Source of the DNA: Eublepharis macularius | Taxonomy: Eukaryota; Chordata; Lepidosauria; Squamata; Eublepharidae | Length of the DNA stretch: 64,000 nucleotides | Assembly (NCBI RefSeq): GCF_028583425.1 | Contig: NC_072801.1 | Span: 15,582,001-15,646,000 of the forward strand | Direction of reading: 5' to 3' | Shown: positions 43,358-54,115 of the stretch, piece by piece | Position numbering within the stretch: position 1 is the first letter of the stretch | Layout of the letters: the number at the start of each line of letters is the position of its first letter | The notes under the pieces: model-generated | Seen by the model: the letters and a program-made list of their open reading frames with translations, nothing else | Told to the model about the DNA's origin: nothing | The model's database searches: none | Made by a program: the position numbers and the translations under genes

Positions 43358-43442
43358 CACTGTTATACCCCGATGTATTGTCGAAGGCTTTCACGGCCGG
43401 AGAACGATGGTTGTTGTGAGTTTTCCGGGCTGTATTGCCGTG

Positions 43443-43516
43443 GTCTTGGCATTGTAGTTCCTGACGTTTCGCCAGCAGCTGTGGCTGGCATCTTCAGAGG
43501 TGTAGCACCAAAAGAC
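43443..43516 (-). ncRNA. hammerhead ribozyme-type fold, PLE left arm
   Basis: Mirror of 44322-44395; minus-strand core from 43497 (CTGAAGA) to 43467 (GAAA). Confidence 0.65.
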
Positions 43517-44321
43517 AGAGATCTCTCAGTGTCACAGTGTGGAAAAGATGTAGGTCATTTGTATCTACTCAGGAGGGGTGGGGTTGAGCTGAGTCATCCT
43601 GTAAGAGTTTCCCAGGGTGTGGAAGGCTAATGGCAGGAGGCTTCACTGTATCCTGAGGAGGTTCTTTTGCATATGGATTGGTACTTGATGTGCTAATCTT
43701 CTCTGCAGGGCTATTGTCGGGTGTGGAGTGTTTTGTTAGCCTGGTGTTTTTCATAACTGGAAACCATGCTCTGTTCATTCTTAAGGTTTCTTCTTTCCTG
43801 TTGAAGTTTTGCTTATGCTTGTGAATTTCAATGGCTTCCCTGTGCAGTCTGACAAAGTAGTTGGAAGTGTTGTCCAGTATTTTGGTGTCCTGGAATAAGA
43901 TACTGTGCCCTGTTTGAGTTAGGCTATGTTCAGCCACTGCTGATTTTTCAGGTTGTCCAAGTCTGCAATGTCTTTCCTGTTCTTTTATTCTTGTCTGGAT
44001 GCTACGCTTTGTGGTCCCGATGTAAACTTGTCCACAGCTGCAGGGTATACGGTATACTCCTGCAGAGGTGAGGGGGTCTCTGCTGTCTTTTGCTGATCAT
44101 AACAAAACATTCTATCCCCGACAATAGCCCTGCAGAGAAGATTAGCACATCAAATACCAATCCATATGCAAAAGAACCTTCTCAGGATACAGTGAAGCCT
44201 CCCACCATTAGCATTCCACACCCTGGGAAACTCGTACAGGATGACTCAGCTCAACCCCACCCCTCCTGAGTAGATATAAATGACCTACATCTTTTCCCCA
44301 CTGTGACACTGAGAGATCTCT

Positions 44322-44395
44322 GTCTTTTGGTGCTACACCTCTGAAGATGCCAGCCACAGCTGCTGGCGAAACGTCAGGAACTACAATGCCAAGAC
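44322..44395 (+). ncRNA. hammerhead ribozyme-type fold, PLE right arm
   Basis: CTGAAGA (44341-44347), stem II gccagcc..gctggc, GAAA (44368-44371), then CGTC, giving a self-complementary ACGT minimal stem III and a GUC site, then AGG pairing with the CCT before the core. An outer stem forms from gtctt..gg (44322-44330) and ccaagac (44389-44395). All core positions fit the consensus CUGANGA/GAAA. Confidence 0.7.
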
Positions 44396-44442
44396 CACGG
44401 CAATACAGCCCGGAAAACTCACAACAACCACTGTTATACCCC

Positions 44443-44590
44443 CTTACCCTGGTTAATTCTTGGATGGGAGACCACCAAGGAAGTCCGGAGTCGCTACGCC
44501 GAAGCAACAGCAAACCACTTCTGTTCCTCTCTTGCTCTGAAAACCCCATTTGGTTGGCATAAGCTGGTTGTGACTGGATGGCATTTTACA
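44443..44590 (+). mobile_element. 5S-rRNA-derived SINE, plus strand
   Basis: Opens with the 5S-like 'ccctggttaattcttggatgggagacc', then the shared body 'agcaacagcaaaccacttctg' and 'gaaaaccccatttggttggc'. It begins directly at the PLE's right duplication; the 5S head is short. Confidence 0.8.
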
Positions 44591-45172
44591 TACACACATC
44601 TACCTTTCTTTGCCCAGGCAAACCCAGTTTCTCTGGCCTTTGCCTGTGCAGTGAGGCACCTCTATTCATCGACTCTGGCTCTGCAAAGCTTTTTTCCTCT
44701 GGTTTCCCAGCCTTCAGCCTGCTCTTCTGTCTTCAATTGCCAGATCCCTTTTTCCAGGAGTTCACCTTAGCTTGCCTCCTTGACTGACAGTTGTGCTGCA
44801 GCCTTTGATTAGACTCTGAAAAGAAAAACAAAGGGCGGCCCCAAGTCCAAACAGAGAACACCAACAAACCGGGGAACCACAATTCTGGAAAATACTGTTG
44901 TATATTTTTCAAAGTGCAAGGTGCAAAAGTGCTAAGTAAGTTTAACATGCATCATGAATATATTTACAAAATACAAAGTCCATCCAATAGAACATCGAAG
45001 TCATCATAATCTCAAAGTCCATCCATTTATGAACTGAATCTTCATCGTCCGGAATATGTATGAAACTTTTAAAGTGCAAATGCTGAATATAATGAAAAAA
45101 GCCGGTGGGAGGGGAGACTTGTGCAGGTTGTTTGTTCTTTCACGGTCCAAAGTAGAAATAATTATTTAATAG

Positions 45173-45248
45173 ACGCCGACGGGAGTTTGCAGGCAAAATG
45201 TTGTTTACCCGTTTCGTGAGTGGAAAAAACTCACTTCATCCTGGGCAT
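45173..45248 (-). ncRNA. hammerhead-like fold with variant core, left arm
   Basis: Mirror of 45337-45412. Confidence 0.5.
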
Positions 45249-45336
45249 CCTGGACTCAGTCCGTGAATCCTTCTGTTGCAAGCGGTGGGGGAGTGTGTTG
45301 TGCAACTATGGATATGTTTCCGGTCTGATTATGTTT

Positions 45337-45412
45337 ATGCCCAGGATGAAGTGAGTTTTTTCCACTCACGAAACGGGTAAACAACATTTTGCCTGCAAAC
45401 TCCCGTCGGCGT
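45337..45412 (+). ncRNA. hammerhead-like fold with variant core, right arm
   Basis: ATGCC (45337-45341), CAGGATGA core (45342-45349), stem II gtgag..ctcac, GAAACGGG (45370-45377), loop, CCCGTC (45402-45407), GGCGT. ATGCC pairs with GGCGT (one wobble), ACGGG with CCCGT. All three stems form, but the core has an extra base relative to CUGAUGA, as also at 11300-11349. Confidence 0.55.
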
Positions 45413-45744
45413 CTATTAAATAATTATTTCTACTTTGGACCGTGAAAGAACAAACAACCTGCACAAGTCTCCCCTCCCACCGGCTTTTTTCATTATATTC
45501 AGCATTTGCACTTTAAAAGTTTCATACATATTCCGGACGATGAAGATTCAGTTCATAAATGGATGGACTTTGAGATTATGATGACTTCGATGTTCTATTG
45601 GATGGACTTTGTATTTTGTAAATATATTCATGATGCATGTTAAACTTACTTAGCACTTTTGCACCTTGCACTTTGAAAAATATACAACAGTATTTTCCAG
45701 AATTGTGGTTCCCCGGTTTGTTGGTGTTCTTTGATTAGACTCTG

Positions 45745-46554
45745 GCAGTATGTTGTAGTCCTCCTTTGATAGATTGTGGTTTGTGTGAAGTCAGAATTGA
45801 CTGTAAAGATAATGGCCCCCCAAGGAGATGCTCCATCTTGGTTACGTTTGGTGACATATGTACACCATCTTGCGCATACCCCATTAGTTCTGTCCCAAGT
45901 GTGCCATTCTGATGCTATTAGACTTCCCATAAGAGTGCTGGAAACCCTATGGCTATAATTCAACACAGAGTTAGGTGCCCAGTGGGATCAGGAGGCATTC
46001 CTGACTGTTGGATTATGGCCAGTAGTAGTTTTGGTGTGTCCTTTTTGATCATGCCCCTGTTCAGTTTTCCCTAGACAGACGATAGTCTGACTCAATGTAG
46101 GGTAGCACCATATGTTCAAAGAAGCCAGCTGGGTCCTCGGTTTGAGGAGGGCCCCACGACTTGGTGGCTGAGCACATGCTTGGCATTCAAATTCCTGGGT
46201 CCAACCCATCGCCAGCAACACGGCTGAGGCAGTCTTCTGCTGGAAGGCCGAAGGGTAAAGCATGTTCACATTTGCTATGCCAGTTTTGCTGAGCCTCTGG
46301 TATGTGTGTTTTAGATGTTGTATTGAGTCTGACCATCTATGCTAGTACGGTCCATGCCAACTGGCAGCACGTCTTGGGGGTCCCCTGTAGAAATCTATAG
46401 GAGATGCCAGTGATAGACCCCAGGAGTTTCTGGATGCAAAGCCGTGAGCCCCTCCCCAATTAAACCCAAGTACACAACGGGTCTCCTCCACCTTCAGTCT
46501 GGTAACTTGCAACGGACTTTCTGACCTATGAAGTTGCATTGTCCTGAGCCAAGC
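45745..46554. other. unassigned stretch
   Basis: Possible LINE or SINE traces only. Frames at 45646-45966 and 45988-46269 match nothing known. Confidence 0.3.
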
Positions 46555-46677
46555 CGCTGGTCATTCTAGACTGGCAGCAACTGTCCCTGGTCTCAAACAG
46601 AGGTCTCTCCTAGGCTCTGTTGGGGTTGTTCTCGATAGATATGTCAGGGATAGAACCTGGGACACGCTGCGTGCAAA
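46555..46677 (-). mobile_element. tRNA-derived SINE, minus strand
   Basis: The + text 'tagactggcagcaactgtcc', 'tggtctcaaacagagg' and gatagaacctgggac is the reversed body and head of the family at 55150 and 63590. Confidence 0.6.
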
Positions 46678-46733
46678 TCATAGAATCATAGAGTTGGAAG
46701 GGGCCATACAGACCATCTAGTCCAACCCCCTAA
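46678..46733 (-). mobile_element. CR1 LINE 3' tip
   Basis: The + text tcatagaatcatagagttgg and 'catctagtccaacccc' is the CR1 3' end in reverse, only 56 bp long. Confidence 0.8.
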
Positions 46734-46983
46734 TCTTTTGCTCTCCCGCTACTCTGAGGTGCCTCTCAGTCCTGATGCACTGTTCACCATGTGTGTGTGT
46801 GTGTGGGGGGGGTGTCTCCCTCTCCTTTGTATTTAAATATTTGCCTCTACGCGTTAACCCCTGTGACACATCGGATGATTGATCTGTGTCCGGATCTGAG
46901 ATTTGGCCTTGGAACAGTCTGTTTGTTGGATGAAGGCAGAAATGTTCCACAACTGGTGCTGGGCTTAACGTGAAATGGAACTA

Positions 46984-47245
46984 GAGTTGAATAATAATAA
47001 TAATAAATAATAACATTTGATTTATATACCGCCCTTCAGGATGACTTAACACCCACTCAGAGCAGTTTACAAAGTATGTCATATTATCCCCACAACAAAA
47101 CACCCTGTGAGGTGGGTGGGGCTGAGAGAGCTAGAAGCTGTGACTGACCCAAGGTCACCCAGCTGACTTCAAGTGGAGGAGTGGGGACTCAAACCCGGTT
47201 CTCCAGATTAGAGTCCCATGCTCTTAACCACTACACCAAACTGAA
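46984..47245 (-). mobile_element. tRNA-derived SINE (Sauria-SINE-like), minus strand, full length
   Basis: ATA-repeat tail at the left (46990-47010), gatttatataccgcccttca, then the reversed body and a complete tRNA-like head ending 'ttaaccactacaccaaac'. Mirror of the + copy at 1182-1428. Confidence 0.85.
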
Positions 47246-47840
47246 GAGGGCTCTTGGCTGAGAAGTAGGTGCTTGAGGCTAGACTCTTACTGTGTGAGAA
47301 AGCGACCCCGGCTTTTCCTCCAGAAATAGGGTCTAATAAGTTGTATGCAGAGCATGTGACGATGATGGTATAACTTACACCGGCTGAGGTGCTGGTAGAG
47401 AGAGCTACACATTTGCAGCTGCAGCTGGCCGAGCATAGACATTTACTGTACATTTTAACAGCCAAAAATGTTTTTCTATCTGCCCCCCCCCGGTTAAATC
47501 TGATGTTCCCTCCAGTTGAAGAGTTTGGGGGGGCATACACGTGGCAATGAAAGTATTCCCCCTGCCCCTCTCACTAGGTCAGAGTGATAGAAGATTCCCC
47601 CACTCAACCTGCAGTGCCTTGTCGGCTGGAGTCCTGCTGTGGTGTGCCCACCTTCAGAAGTTGGGCAGATTGCTATTACTGGCAGGGCCTTTTCTCTGGC
47701 AGTGCCCTACGTATGGCATATTCCTCTCCCCCTCCCATTAAAAATTTGTGCTTGTCATCAGATTTATTTTCATTTAAGGCAGGTGAAATCTCACGATTTT
47801 AAGCAGGATATGCTGTAAAGCTCTTTCAGTTTTTTTATTA
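47246..47840. other. mostly unassigned, LINE trace
   Basis: 47675-47720 on + (cagggccttttctctggcag) resembles a LINE ORF2 closing motif, too short to place. Confidence 0.35.
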
Positions 47841-47848
47841 CCTGTTGC

Positions 47849-48104
47849 CAGGGCTTTTTTTCTGGGAGAAGAGGTGGTGGAACTCAGTGGGCTGCTCTCG
47901 GAGAAAATGGTCACATGGCTGGTGGCCCTGCCCCCTCATCTCCAGAGGAGAGTTTAGATTGCCCTCCGCACCACTCAGCGGCATGGAGGGCAATCTAAAC
48001 TCCCCTCTGTCTGGAGATCAGGGGGCGGGGCCACCAGCCATGTGACCATTTTCAAGAGGTGCTGGAACTCCGTTCCACCACGTTCCCGCTGAAAAAAAGC
48101 CCTG
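47849..48104 (+). mobile_element. family P hAT miniature, copy 9
   Basis: Perfect 8-bp duplication cctgttgc (47841-47848, 48105-48112). L end left, R end right. Confidence 0.95.
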
Positions 48105-48112
48105 CCTGTTGC

Positions 48113-49044
48113 TTACTGTGCTGGTGTTTTCTTGCTTTTTTCTGAACTTTTTGGTATGCATTTCAGTCCTTGCTTCTATTCAGTGTCAACTGAATTATTG
48201 ATTTTAAAATGTGTTCACTTTTACAATGATCACATCCTCCTAAAACTTACTTAACAAAACAGTTGTAATCCAGCAAACCAAGGCAGGTAGGGTAGCTAGG
48301 ATTGCAGACAAAGTGTCAGTATTGCCTGGCTGTTCACTGGGGGAGACACAGCAGCTCTGTACCTCCCAATCTTCAGCGTCTTCTCCAAGTAAAAATGCCC
48401 TTGGCCATCTTCATTAATGACCCTAGGCCAGCCCTTCCCTGTGCTGTTACCTTCTGATTTCCTTTGCCACCCCAGGAGACAGTCTGATATGGTAGCAGAG
48501 GGCACCCTCTGCACTGTTTTCATCCATTGAGATAAACAGAGGCTGCTCTTCAGCTTAAGGGTGCCACATCTTCCCTTTGTGAACCTCCATTGCATCACAA
48601 GGCATGGGACACTTTTTAAAAACAATTATCTTTCAAGCACCATTTCTTGGAAATTAATTTGTTGCATATGTGTCTGTCTGTAAGTGCAAAAGGAGCTCTG
48701 CCCAGAGGGAGAGGCCACCCCCTTTGTTTCTATATCAGTTCCAAATAAGGGAAAATGTTTCCCAGGAGAGACAGGAGGAGAGGGTAAATATGAATATCCT
48801 CAGGAAATTGAACTTCTCTTCCCAGGTGCCTAGGAGGAGAGAGGATGGAGGAAGACTGCCCTCTGCAGAGCCTTGGAATTGATCTTGTAGGGCAGGATTC
48901 TGAACCCCTGGGATGGAGGTCACGTCTGCCTCCACCTGGAATCTTGCTCTCTCTTGGTATCATTTCTAGTTTTGGTATAGTCCTGTCACCTTTGCAACTA
49001 CTCGATCTGTTTAAGGGTGTATCTCTGTGTTAAATGCAGTTCTG
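48113..49044. other. unassigned stretch
   Basis: Nothing recognised. Overlapping frames at 48670-49033 on both strands look like chance. Confidence 0.3.
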
Positions 49045-49046
49045 TG

Positions 49047-49049
<3 letters not shown>

Positions 49050-49077
<28 letters not shown>

Positions 49078-49078
49078 T
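49050..49078. repeat. (TTTA)n tail of the L2-like LINE
   Basis: Seven or so TTTA units, the reversed terminal repeat of the LINE. Confidence 0.9.
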
Positions 49079-49214
49079 ATTCGCTTTATATTCCGCCGCC
49101 CCCCACCGGCAGGCTCAGGGCGGATTACAACCATATACAATCAAAACACATTAAATAATTCATACCAATTAAAATCATAAAACAATTTAGATTTACAGAG
49201 TTAAAAATACGTAA

Positions 49215-49472
49215 CAGGGCTTTTTTTTAGCAGGAACGCGGTGGAACAGAGTTCCGGAACCTCTTGAAAATGGTCACATGGCTGGTGGCCCCGCCCCCTG
49301 ATCTCCAGACAGAGGGGAGTTGAGATTGCCCTCCGCACCGAGCAGTGCGGAGGGCAATCTCAACTCCCCTCTGTCTGGAGATCAGGGGGTGGGGCCACCC
49401 GCCCATGTGACCATTTTCTCCGAGGGCAACCCACTGAGCTCCACCACCTCTTTTCCCAGAAAAAAAGCCCTG
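49215..49472 (-). mobile_element. family P hAT miniature, copy 10
   Basis: R end left, L end right, long GC-rich palindrome. Directly abutting flanks (atacgtaa / catatata) do not match, but attcgtaa stands 16 bp further right after an AT-rich tract, 7 of 8 like the left flank. A later microsatellite gain may have pushed the duplication away. Confidence 0.9.
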
Positions 49473-49904
49473 CATATATATACAGATTCGTAACGGCACA
49501 GCAGCCAGCCAACCGACCTTCACCCATCAGCAGTCCCCCATCATCGTGGGGACTGTTTATTTGATGGAGGTACTGCCAGTAGGGAGGGCATATTCTGTAA
49601 TCTACCGGCCAGGGGGCTTCGCCTAGCACTGCCCAAACACCTGGCGGAAGAGCTCCATCTTACAGGCCCGGCGGAAGAATAACAAATCCTGCCGGGCCCT
49701 GGTCTCGTTAGACAGAGCGTTCCACCAGGCTGGGGCCAGGACCGAGAAGGCCCTGGCCCTGGTCAATGCCAGGCGGGCCTCCCTGGGGCCAGGGACCCTT
49801 AGCAGATGTTTATCACTAGTTTTTTCTCCCATTACATTTTTAGCAGAATAAAGCCACAAGAGACTGTGGTTTAAAGGAGGTTGACAGAAAGGGCTATTTG
49901 AGAG

Positions 49905-50128
49905 GCAGTGTGTGGGGTGGTTAGAGTATTAGACTAGGATCTGGGAGACACAGCTTTGAATCCCCCCCCCCACTCAGCCATGGAAGCTTCCTGGGGGATC
50001 TTTGGCCAGTCACACACTCGGAGCCTAACCTGCCTTGCAGGGTTATTGTGGGGATAAAATAGAGGAGAGGAAAACAATGTAAGCCCTTTGGGGAGAAAGT
50101 TGGGGGTCTAAGTGAAGGGAAATAAAAT
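49905..50128 (+). mobile_element. tRNA-derived SINE
   Basis: Head 'gtggttagagtattagacta', B-box-like tttgaatccc, body 'ttgcagggttattgtgggga', tail to about 50128. Confidence 0.8.
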
Positions 50129-50934
50129 AGTTAACTCCCCTTGTGCAGCTTTCCTGCTTAAAATTGCTCTCCTGCCAGCTAAAATGTTTGTGTTCATATA
50201 TCACTGTTAAACTTAAAAGCACCCAACAAAAATGTAAATATGAAACTTGTCACTAAAATTGGCCTCCTTATCTGATAATAAACTATTTCTTGAAATATTA
50301 TATATATATATATATCACTGTTAAACCAACTGTTAAACCAAAACAAAATGTCTTTTATCTGTTCCTTTTCTCATCTATTCGTTTTTTAAAAAACATCCTA
50401 ACATAGCCACATACGTCCCCAGATAAGGCCAGGATGAAGAAGGAAAGCCCGTCTCACGAAGTTTGATCATTGCTTAACAAATGCGTCGCAATCTTAACTT
50501 TTGCAAAACCAGCTTAAAGTGGTAGGGGGTGGAACAAAAACCAGGGCAATTCTGTCCCCTGTGGGATGCGGTCTCCATTCCTGACTTTCATTCCCACCCA
50601 TTAAAAAAATAACATTGCAACTCCCATTCTGGGCACGCAGCCCAGATTCCAGGCCCACCTCTGATTAATGTGGCTAGTTCCACTTGTGGTACACCGACAT
50701 CCTCAGCCCGATTGTGGAAAAGGAGGTGTCGGAGCAGAGAAATGGTAAAGTGATACATGCTGTCCTGCTTAGCCTAGTGTGTATGGATGGCAGCGTCCCT
50801 TCTGCAGTCTTTGGGGCTTTCCGTGAGCACAGAGAATGAGTAACTAAGCAGGGACCGGATAGAGGTACATACAATTCTGCATTCCCTTTAATACCAGAAA
50901 TCGTAGGAACCCTGTGAAATAAATGGCTAATGGA
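50129..50934. other. unassigned stretch
   Basis: A/T-rich with a TATA-repeat at 50299-50314. No gene seen. Confidence 0.3.
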
Positions 50935-51600
50935 TTCAGGGACAGAAAAAAAGAAAGTACTTCTTCACTCAAAGAACAATTACCTTGTGGAATTTACTGC
51001 CCTAGGATATAGTGATGGTCCCTTGTTTTAGGAGGGAGGGTAGACAAATGCATGGAGGATGGGTCTTTCAAAGGTTATTACCCGTGACAACTAAATGATA
51101 CCTCCAGGGATTTTTTTCTGGGAAAAGAGGTGGTGGAACTCAGAGGTGGAACTCAGGACCGCACAATGACGTCACTTGGGGTCAACTGGAACAAGGGGGG
51201 AAGTTTTTTAAAGTTTAAATCGCCCTCGGTGAAAATGGTCACATGGCCGGTGGCCCCGCCCCCCTGATCTCCAGACAGAGGGGAGTTTAGATTGCCCTCC
51301 GCACCACGGCGTGGAGGGCAATCTAAACTCCCCTCTGTCTGGAGATCAGGGGGCGGGGCCACCAGCCATGTGACCATTTTCAAGAGGTGCCGGAACTCCG
51401 TTCCACTGCATCCCCACTGAAAAAAAGCCCTGGATACCTCTATGTTTGTAACTCTCTGAATACAAGACTGGTGGGAGGCACTTTGGCCTCTGTCCCCAGT
51501 TTGTAGGTCTTCCAGGGCCTCTGCTTGAAATAGGATGTTAGGCTAGATAGACCATTGTTCTGATCCAGCACAGCTGCTCTTGTGTTCCTAGGACAGAAGA
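50935..51600 (+). mobile_element. CR1-clade LINE 3' end, plus strand, split by a hAT insertion
   Basis: 50950-51020 keeps a worn version of the 'YFFTQ..I..WN.LP' ORF2 motif (gtacttcttcactcaaagaa, gtggaatttactgccct). The right part has 'taggctagatagaccattgt', the counterpart of text seen reversed at 25090. Interrupted at 51105-51432. Confidence 0.7.
51105..51432 (+). mobile_element. family P hAT miniature, copy 11, long form
   Basis: Perfect 8-bp duplication gatacctc (51097-51104, 51433-51440). Holds a perfect TGACGTCA at 51167-51174. Confidence 0.95.
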
Positions 51601-53419
51601 AAATAGATATGTCTGTTTCTTATTACATAAATAAGGAATTAGTAACTCTGAAACGGTCAAGCCAAATGCCTTTGACATGAGGACTGGTAACATGCCCTGC
51701 CAAAGAGGTTTTGAAATTTTAACCAAAAAAATATGCTTGCCTGTAGTGCAGAAAGCACACTGTTCAGATGGAGATGCCACAAATTTGCAGTTGCTTAATT
51801 GTTGCAAAACGTCCGATTCCCCAGGGATGAGCCTCTCACCATCTCAAAAGCCAGAGTGTATGAGTCACCCTGGGATCACGTCCCCATTGAGCTTGCTCCC
51901 CTCCCCAGGCACGACGCCCAAATCTCTGGAAATTTTGTGTGCCAGAGTTGGCAGCTGTAATATTTAGGAATCGTTTCACCCCATATGCCCTTCCACATCC
52001 CTTGATATCTGCTAAGGAGCAAGCCTTTCTCGGGGTTCTGTGAGCTCTGGGCATGCTCAGGTCAGGGCCTTTTCTGTGGTAGCATCACAATTCAGGAATT
52101 GTCTCCACAGTGAAACCTATTCTGTTCCATCTTGATTTCATTGTAGGCATCAGGCCAAGCTGTATTGTCTCTAAAAAGTTTTTCCAGCATGAGCTCAGCA
52201 ATCTTTTAGAGCTGCTCTGCAACAGCCGCTGCTGAACCCCCCTTCAGGGCTGTCTTTGATATGCTCCCCTTTGGTTCCCAGGATGCTTCCAACGGCTCTT
52301 TTGATGATGGGCAACCCCCCACCCCCAACATGTCACTAGTGATAACAAAGGCCTGATTTATGCATGCCAGGGGGTTGGATGCTGTGGAAAAGATCAGCCC
52401 TTCCAAGGGAGTGGTGTTTTTTCCCCAATTCTCCTTGCTCCCCCTCCCATTGTCCCCCAGGAGCAGCATTTCAGGCTGCAGGGAAAGAAAGAAGACGGGG
52501 AGGGGGGGTCAGACTTAGATCTCTTAGATAGGCTCCAACCCCAATGTGTGGGTGGAAGAATGTTGAGGTGGTAAAATGGAATGCACCCCTTCAGGCTGCA
52601 GGTGATGGATTCCTAACTTGAACGGGCTTTTTGAATACAAAATAGAAAACCAGCTTCCACCCCCTTCTCTTTGCCAGGTTGGTTTTCTGTTTGTGAGCAT
52701 CTTTGAACATAAGGGGAGCATCTCAAAAGGTGACCTCCCACTGGCAGTCGGAAGGGCGGCCATCCAGTTCACTGCCTGAATCCCACTTCCGTCTCCTGCG
52801 GATGTGAGTCAGGTCTGGCCTCCCCTGCTGGTGCTCTTGAGCTGTCTTCTGAACCGGTTTTGCACATGGCGCAAAGGCTCTGTGGTCTCACTGCGTTCCA
52901 GATTGTCTCATCTGAGACGGCTCTCCCAGCTGCCCTCCCTATGTTCCCCATGCTGTTGCAGACAGCCAAGGATTCATGGGACAGGCCACTGTCTCCACTC
53001 CTCCTCTGTCCTTCGGATCCAAAAAAAGGTGGACGGTGCAGAAGAGGGGTGTGCCTTTCTTTTCCGGACCCCTTCCCCAAATTCCATCCAGTGCCTGTCC
53101 CTTGACTCAGTGGAAAAAGTGGTAGAACACATACTTAGGCATCCTGGATGTCTGAAGGGCTGTCACTCTGTCCCATCCTTAAAGTACTGGTTCCAAAAGG
53201 ACCGCTGCTTTCCCCGTCCATTACAAGGGCAAATGCAACTCTTCACAAAGTCTTCCTGGGTAGGTAGCTGTGTCACCCGAGTTGCTTGCAAACAGGACGA
53301 ACCATTACCCTTAAGAAGCTGCGGTGGCATCATTCTTTTTGGGGAAGAACAATGCAAGGCTGCCGCTAGGACTATTCCGTTTCTGTTTGTTCAGTGCTAT
53401 GCCTCTGAACATGGGAGGT
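51601..53419. other. mostly unassigned, LINE trace
   Basis: 52070-52130 on + (cagggccttttctgtggtag, attgtctccacagtg) resembles a LINE ORF2 end. The 209-codon frame at 52804-53433 has no recognisable domain, is cysteine- and leucine-rich by composition, and runs into a SINE. Confidence 0.35.
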
Positions 53420-54115
53420 TAGGGTCAGACTAGGATGTGGGAGACCCAGGTTCGAGTCTCTGCTTTGCTGTGGATGACTTTGGATGACCTTGGGCCAGCC
53501 ATTTGTTCTCAGCTTAGGATTGCCTGGTCCCCTCACCCTCCGGGCAGGAGGTGGGAGACCTGATACTCACCATCGTTGCGTCCCTTCACTCCTGGATTGC
53601 GCGATGATGTCACTTCTGGGAAGTGATGTCATCGTGTAGTGCCTTGTGCTGCTTCTGGAAGCACTCCTGCGATCTGCAGTGGGATGAATAGGGCCATTTG
53701 GGGTTTAAATTGGCCCGCTGTGAATCACAGGAGCTCTCTAGGGCCCTCCCAGCAGCACTCTTGCACTCCACAGCGGGCCGAATCAGGCCCATTTGGGTTC
53801 AAAATTGGCCTGCTGTGGAGTGCAAGAGTGCTGCTGGGAGGGCCCTAGAGAGCTCCTGTGATTCACAGCAGGCCAATTTAGGCCCCGATCGGGCCCAATT
53901 CAGTCTGCTTGGGGCCCAAATCAGCCCACTGCAGAGTGTGGGAGCACGCCATGCCACCCAGAAGCGTGCCCCAGGAATCGTGTTCCCCTCTGGCTAGGTA
54001 AGCGGGGATGGAGGGTGGGAGCGGGAGATCCCCCGCCCCTAGCGAGGGACTGGCAACCTATCTCAGCTTGATCTACCTCGCTGGATTGTTGTGGGGATAA
54101 AAGGAGGAGGAGCCA
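53420..54115 (+). mobile_element. tRNA-derived SINE split by a hAT element
   Basis: Head and B-box-like ggttcgagtctctgctttg at 53420-53514, body resuming at 54061 with 'ggattgttgtggggataaaa'. The split is exact at tctcagct. Confidence 0.85.
53515..54060. mobile_element. non-autonomous hAT element, TAGGATTGCC ends, 546 bp
   Basis: Ends TAGGATTGCCTGGTCCCC and GGGACTGGCAACCTA, with a perfect 8-bp duplication tctcagct (53507-53514, 54061-54068). A second palindrome of about 200 bp lies inside (about 53700-53900; e.g. ctagggccctcccagcagca and complement). Confidence 0.93.

Larger units (their letters stand above)
43372..44430 (-). mobile_element. Penelope-like element with inverted terminal copies, fossil
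   Basis: Bounded by a 12-bp duplication ctgttatacccc (43360-43371, 44431-44442). Minus-strand coding sequence at about 44090-43569 shows a GIY-YIG nuclease region: CSCGQVYIGTTKRSIQTRIK, then AVAEHSLTQTGH and FVRLHREAIEIHKHKQNF. The first 350 bp recur reversed at about 44125-44428, the inverted pLTR layout known for PLEs. Each arm carries a hammerhead. It lacks the reverse-transcriptase part, is 5'-truncated, and is quite young by the similarity of its arms. Confidence 0.88.
44819..45728. mobile_element. PLE-related inverted-repeat element, 393-bp arms
   Basis: A 16-bp duplication ctttgattagactctg (44803-44818, 45729-45744) bounds 910 bp. After 36 bp of single-copy text (A-rich, then gggcggcc) come two arms, 44855-45248 and 45337-45729, which look near-identical in mirror image, around an 88-bp loop. 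Hammerhead-like folds face each other beside the loop. No protein frame. The arm identity means it is very young or was made by a copying mechanism. Confidence 0.85.
49045..49830 (-). mobile_element. L2-like LINE 3' end, split by a hAT insertion
   Basis: Left edge is (TTTA)n then attccgccgccccccaccgg, the usual reversed tail. The minus frame 49859-49623 gives EARLALTRARAFSVLAPAWW and NALSNETRARQDLLFFRRAC, KMELFRQVFG, a Jockey/L2-type ORF2 closing region that reads open. Interrupted by a family P copy at 49215-49472. Confidence 0.75.

Noticed and set aside
44803-45744. Assembly artefact as explanation for the 393-bp inverted repeat
   Set aside because: Not excluded, but the 16-bp duplication outside both arms and the unique block on only one side fit a real insertion better than a misjoin.
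50395-50480. Possible further hammerhead (gatgaagaagg..cacgaag)
   Set aside because: A GATGAAG-like string is followed by CACGAAG, but no pairing of stem I or III could be built.
53163-53357. Possible exon on the minus strand
   Set aside because: No acceptor/donor pair and no similarity to any protein recognised.
52804-53433. 209-codon open frame on +
   Set aside because: Longest non-repeat frame besides the peroxiredoxin, but it has no recognisable domain, overlaps other frames and runs into a SINE at 53420. Most likely chance.
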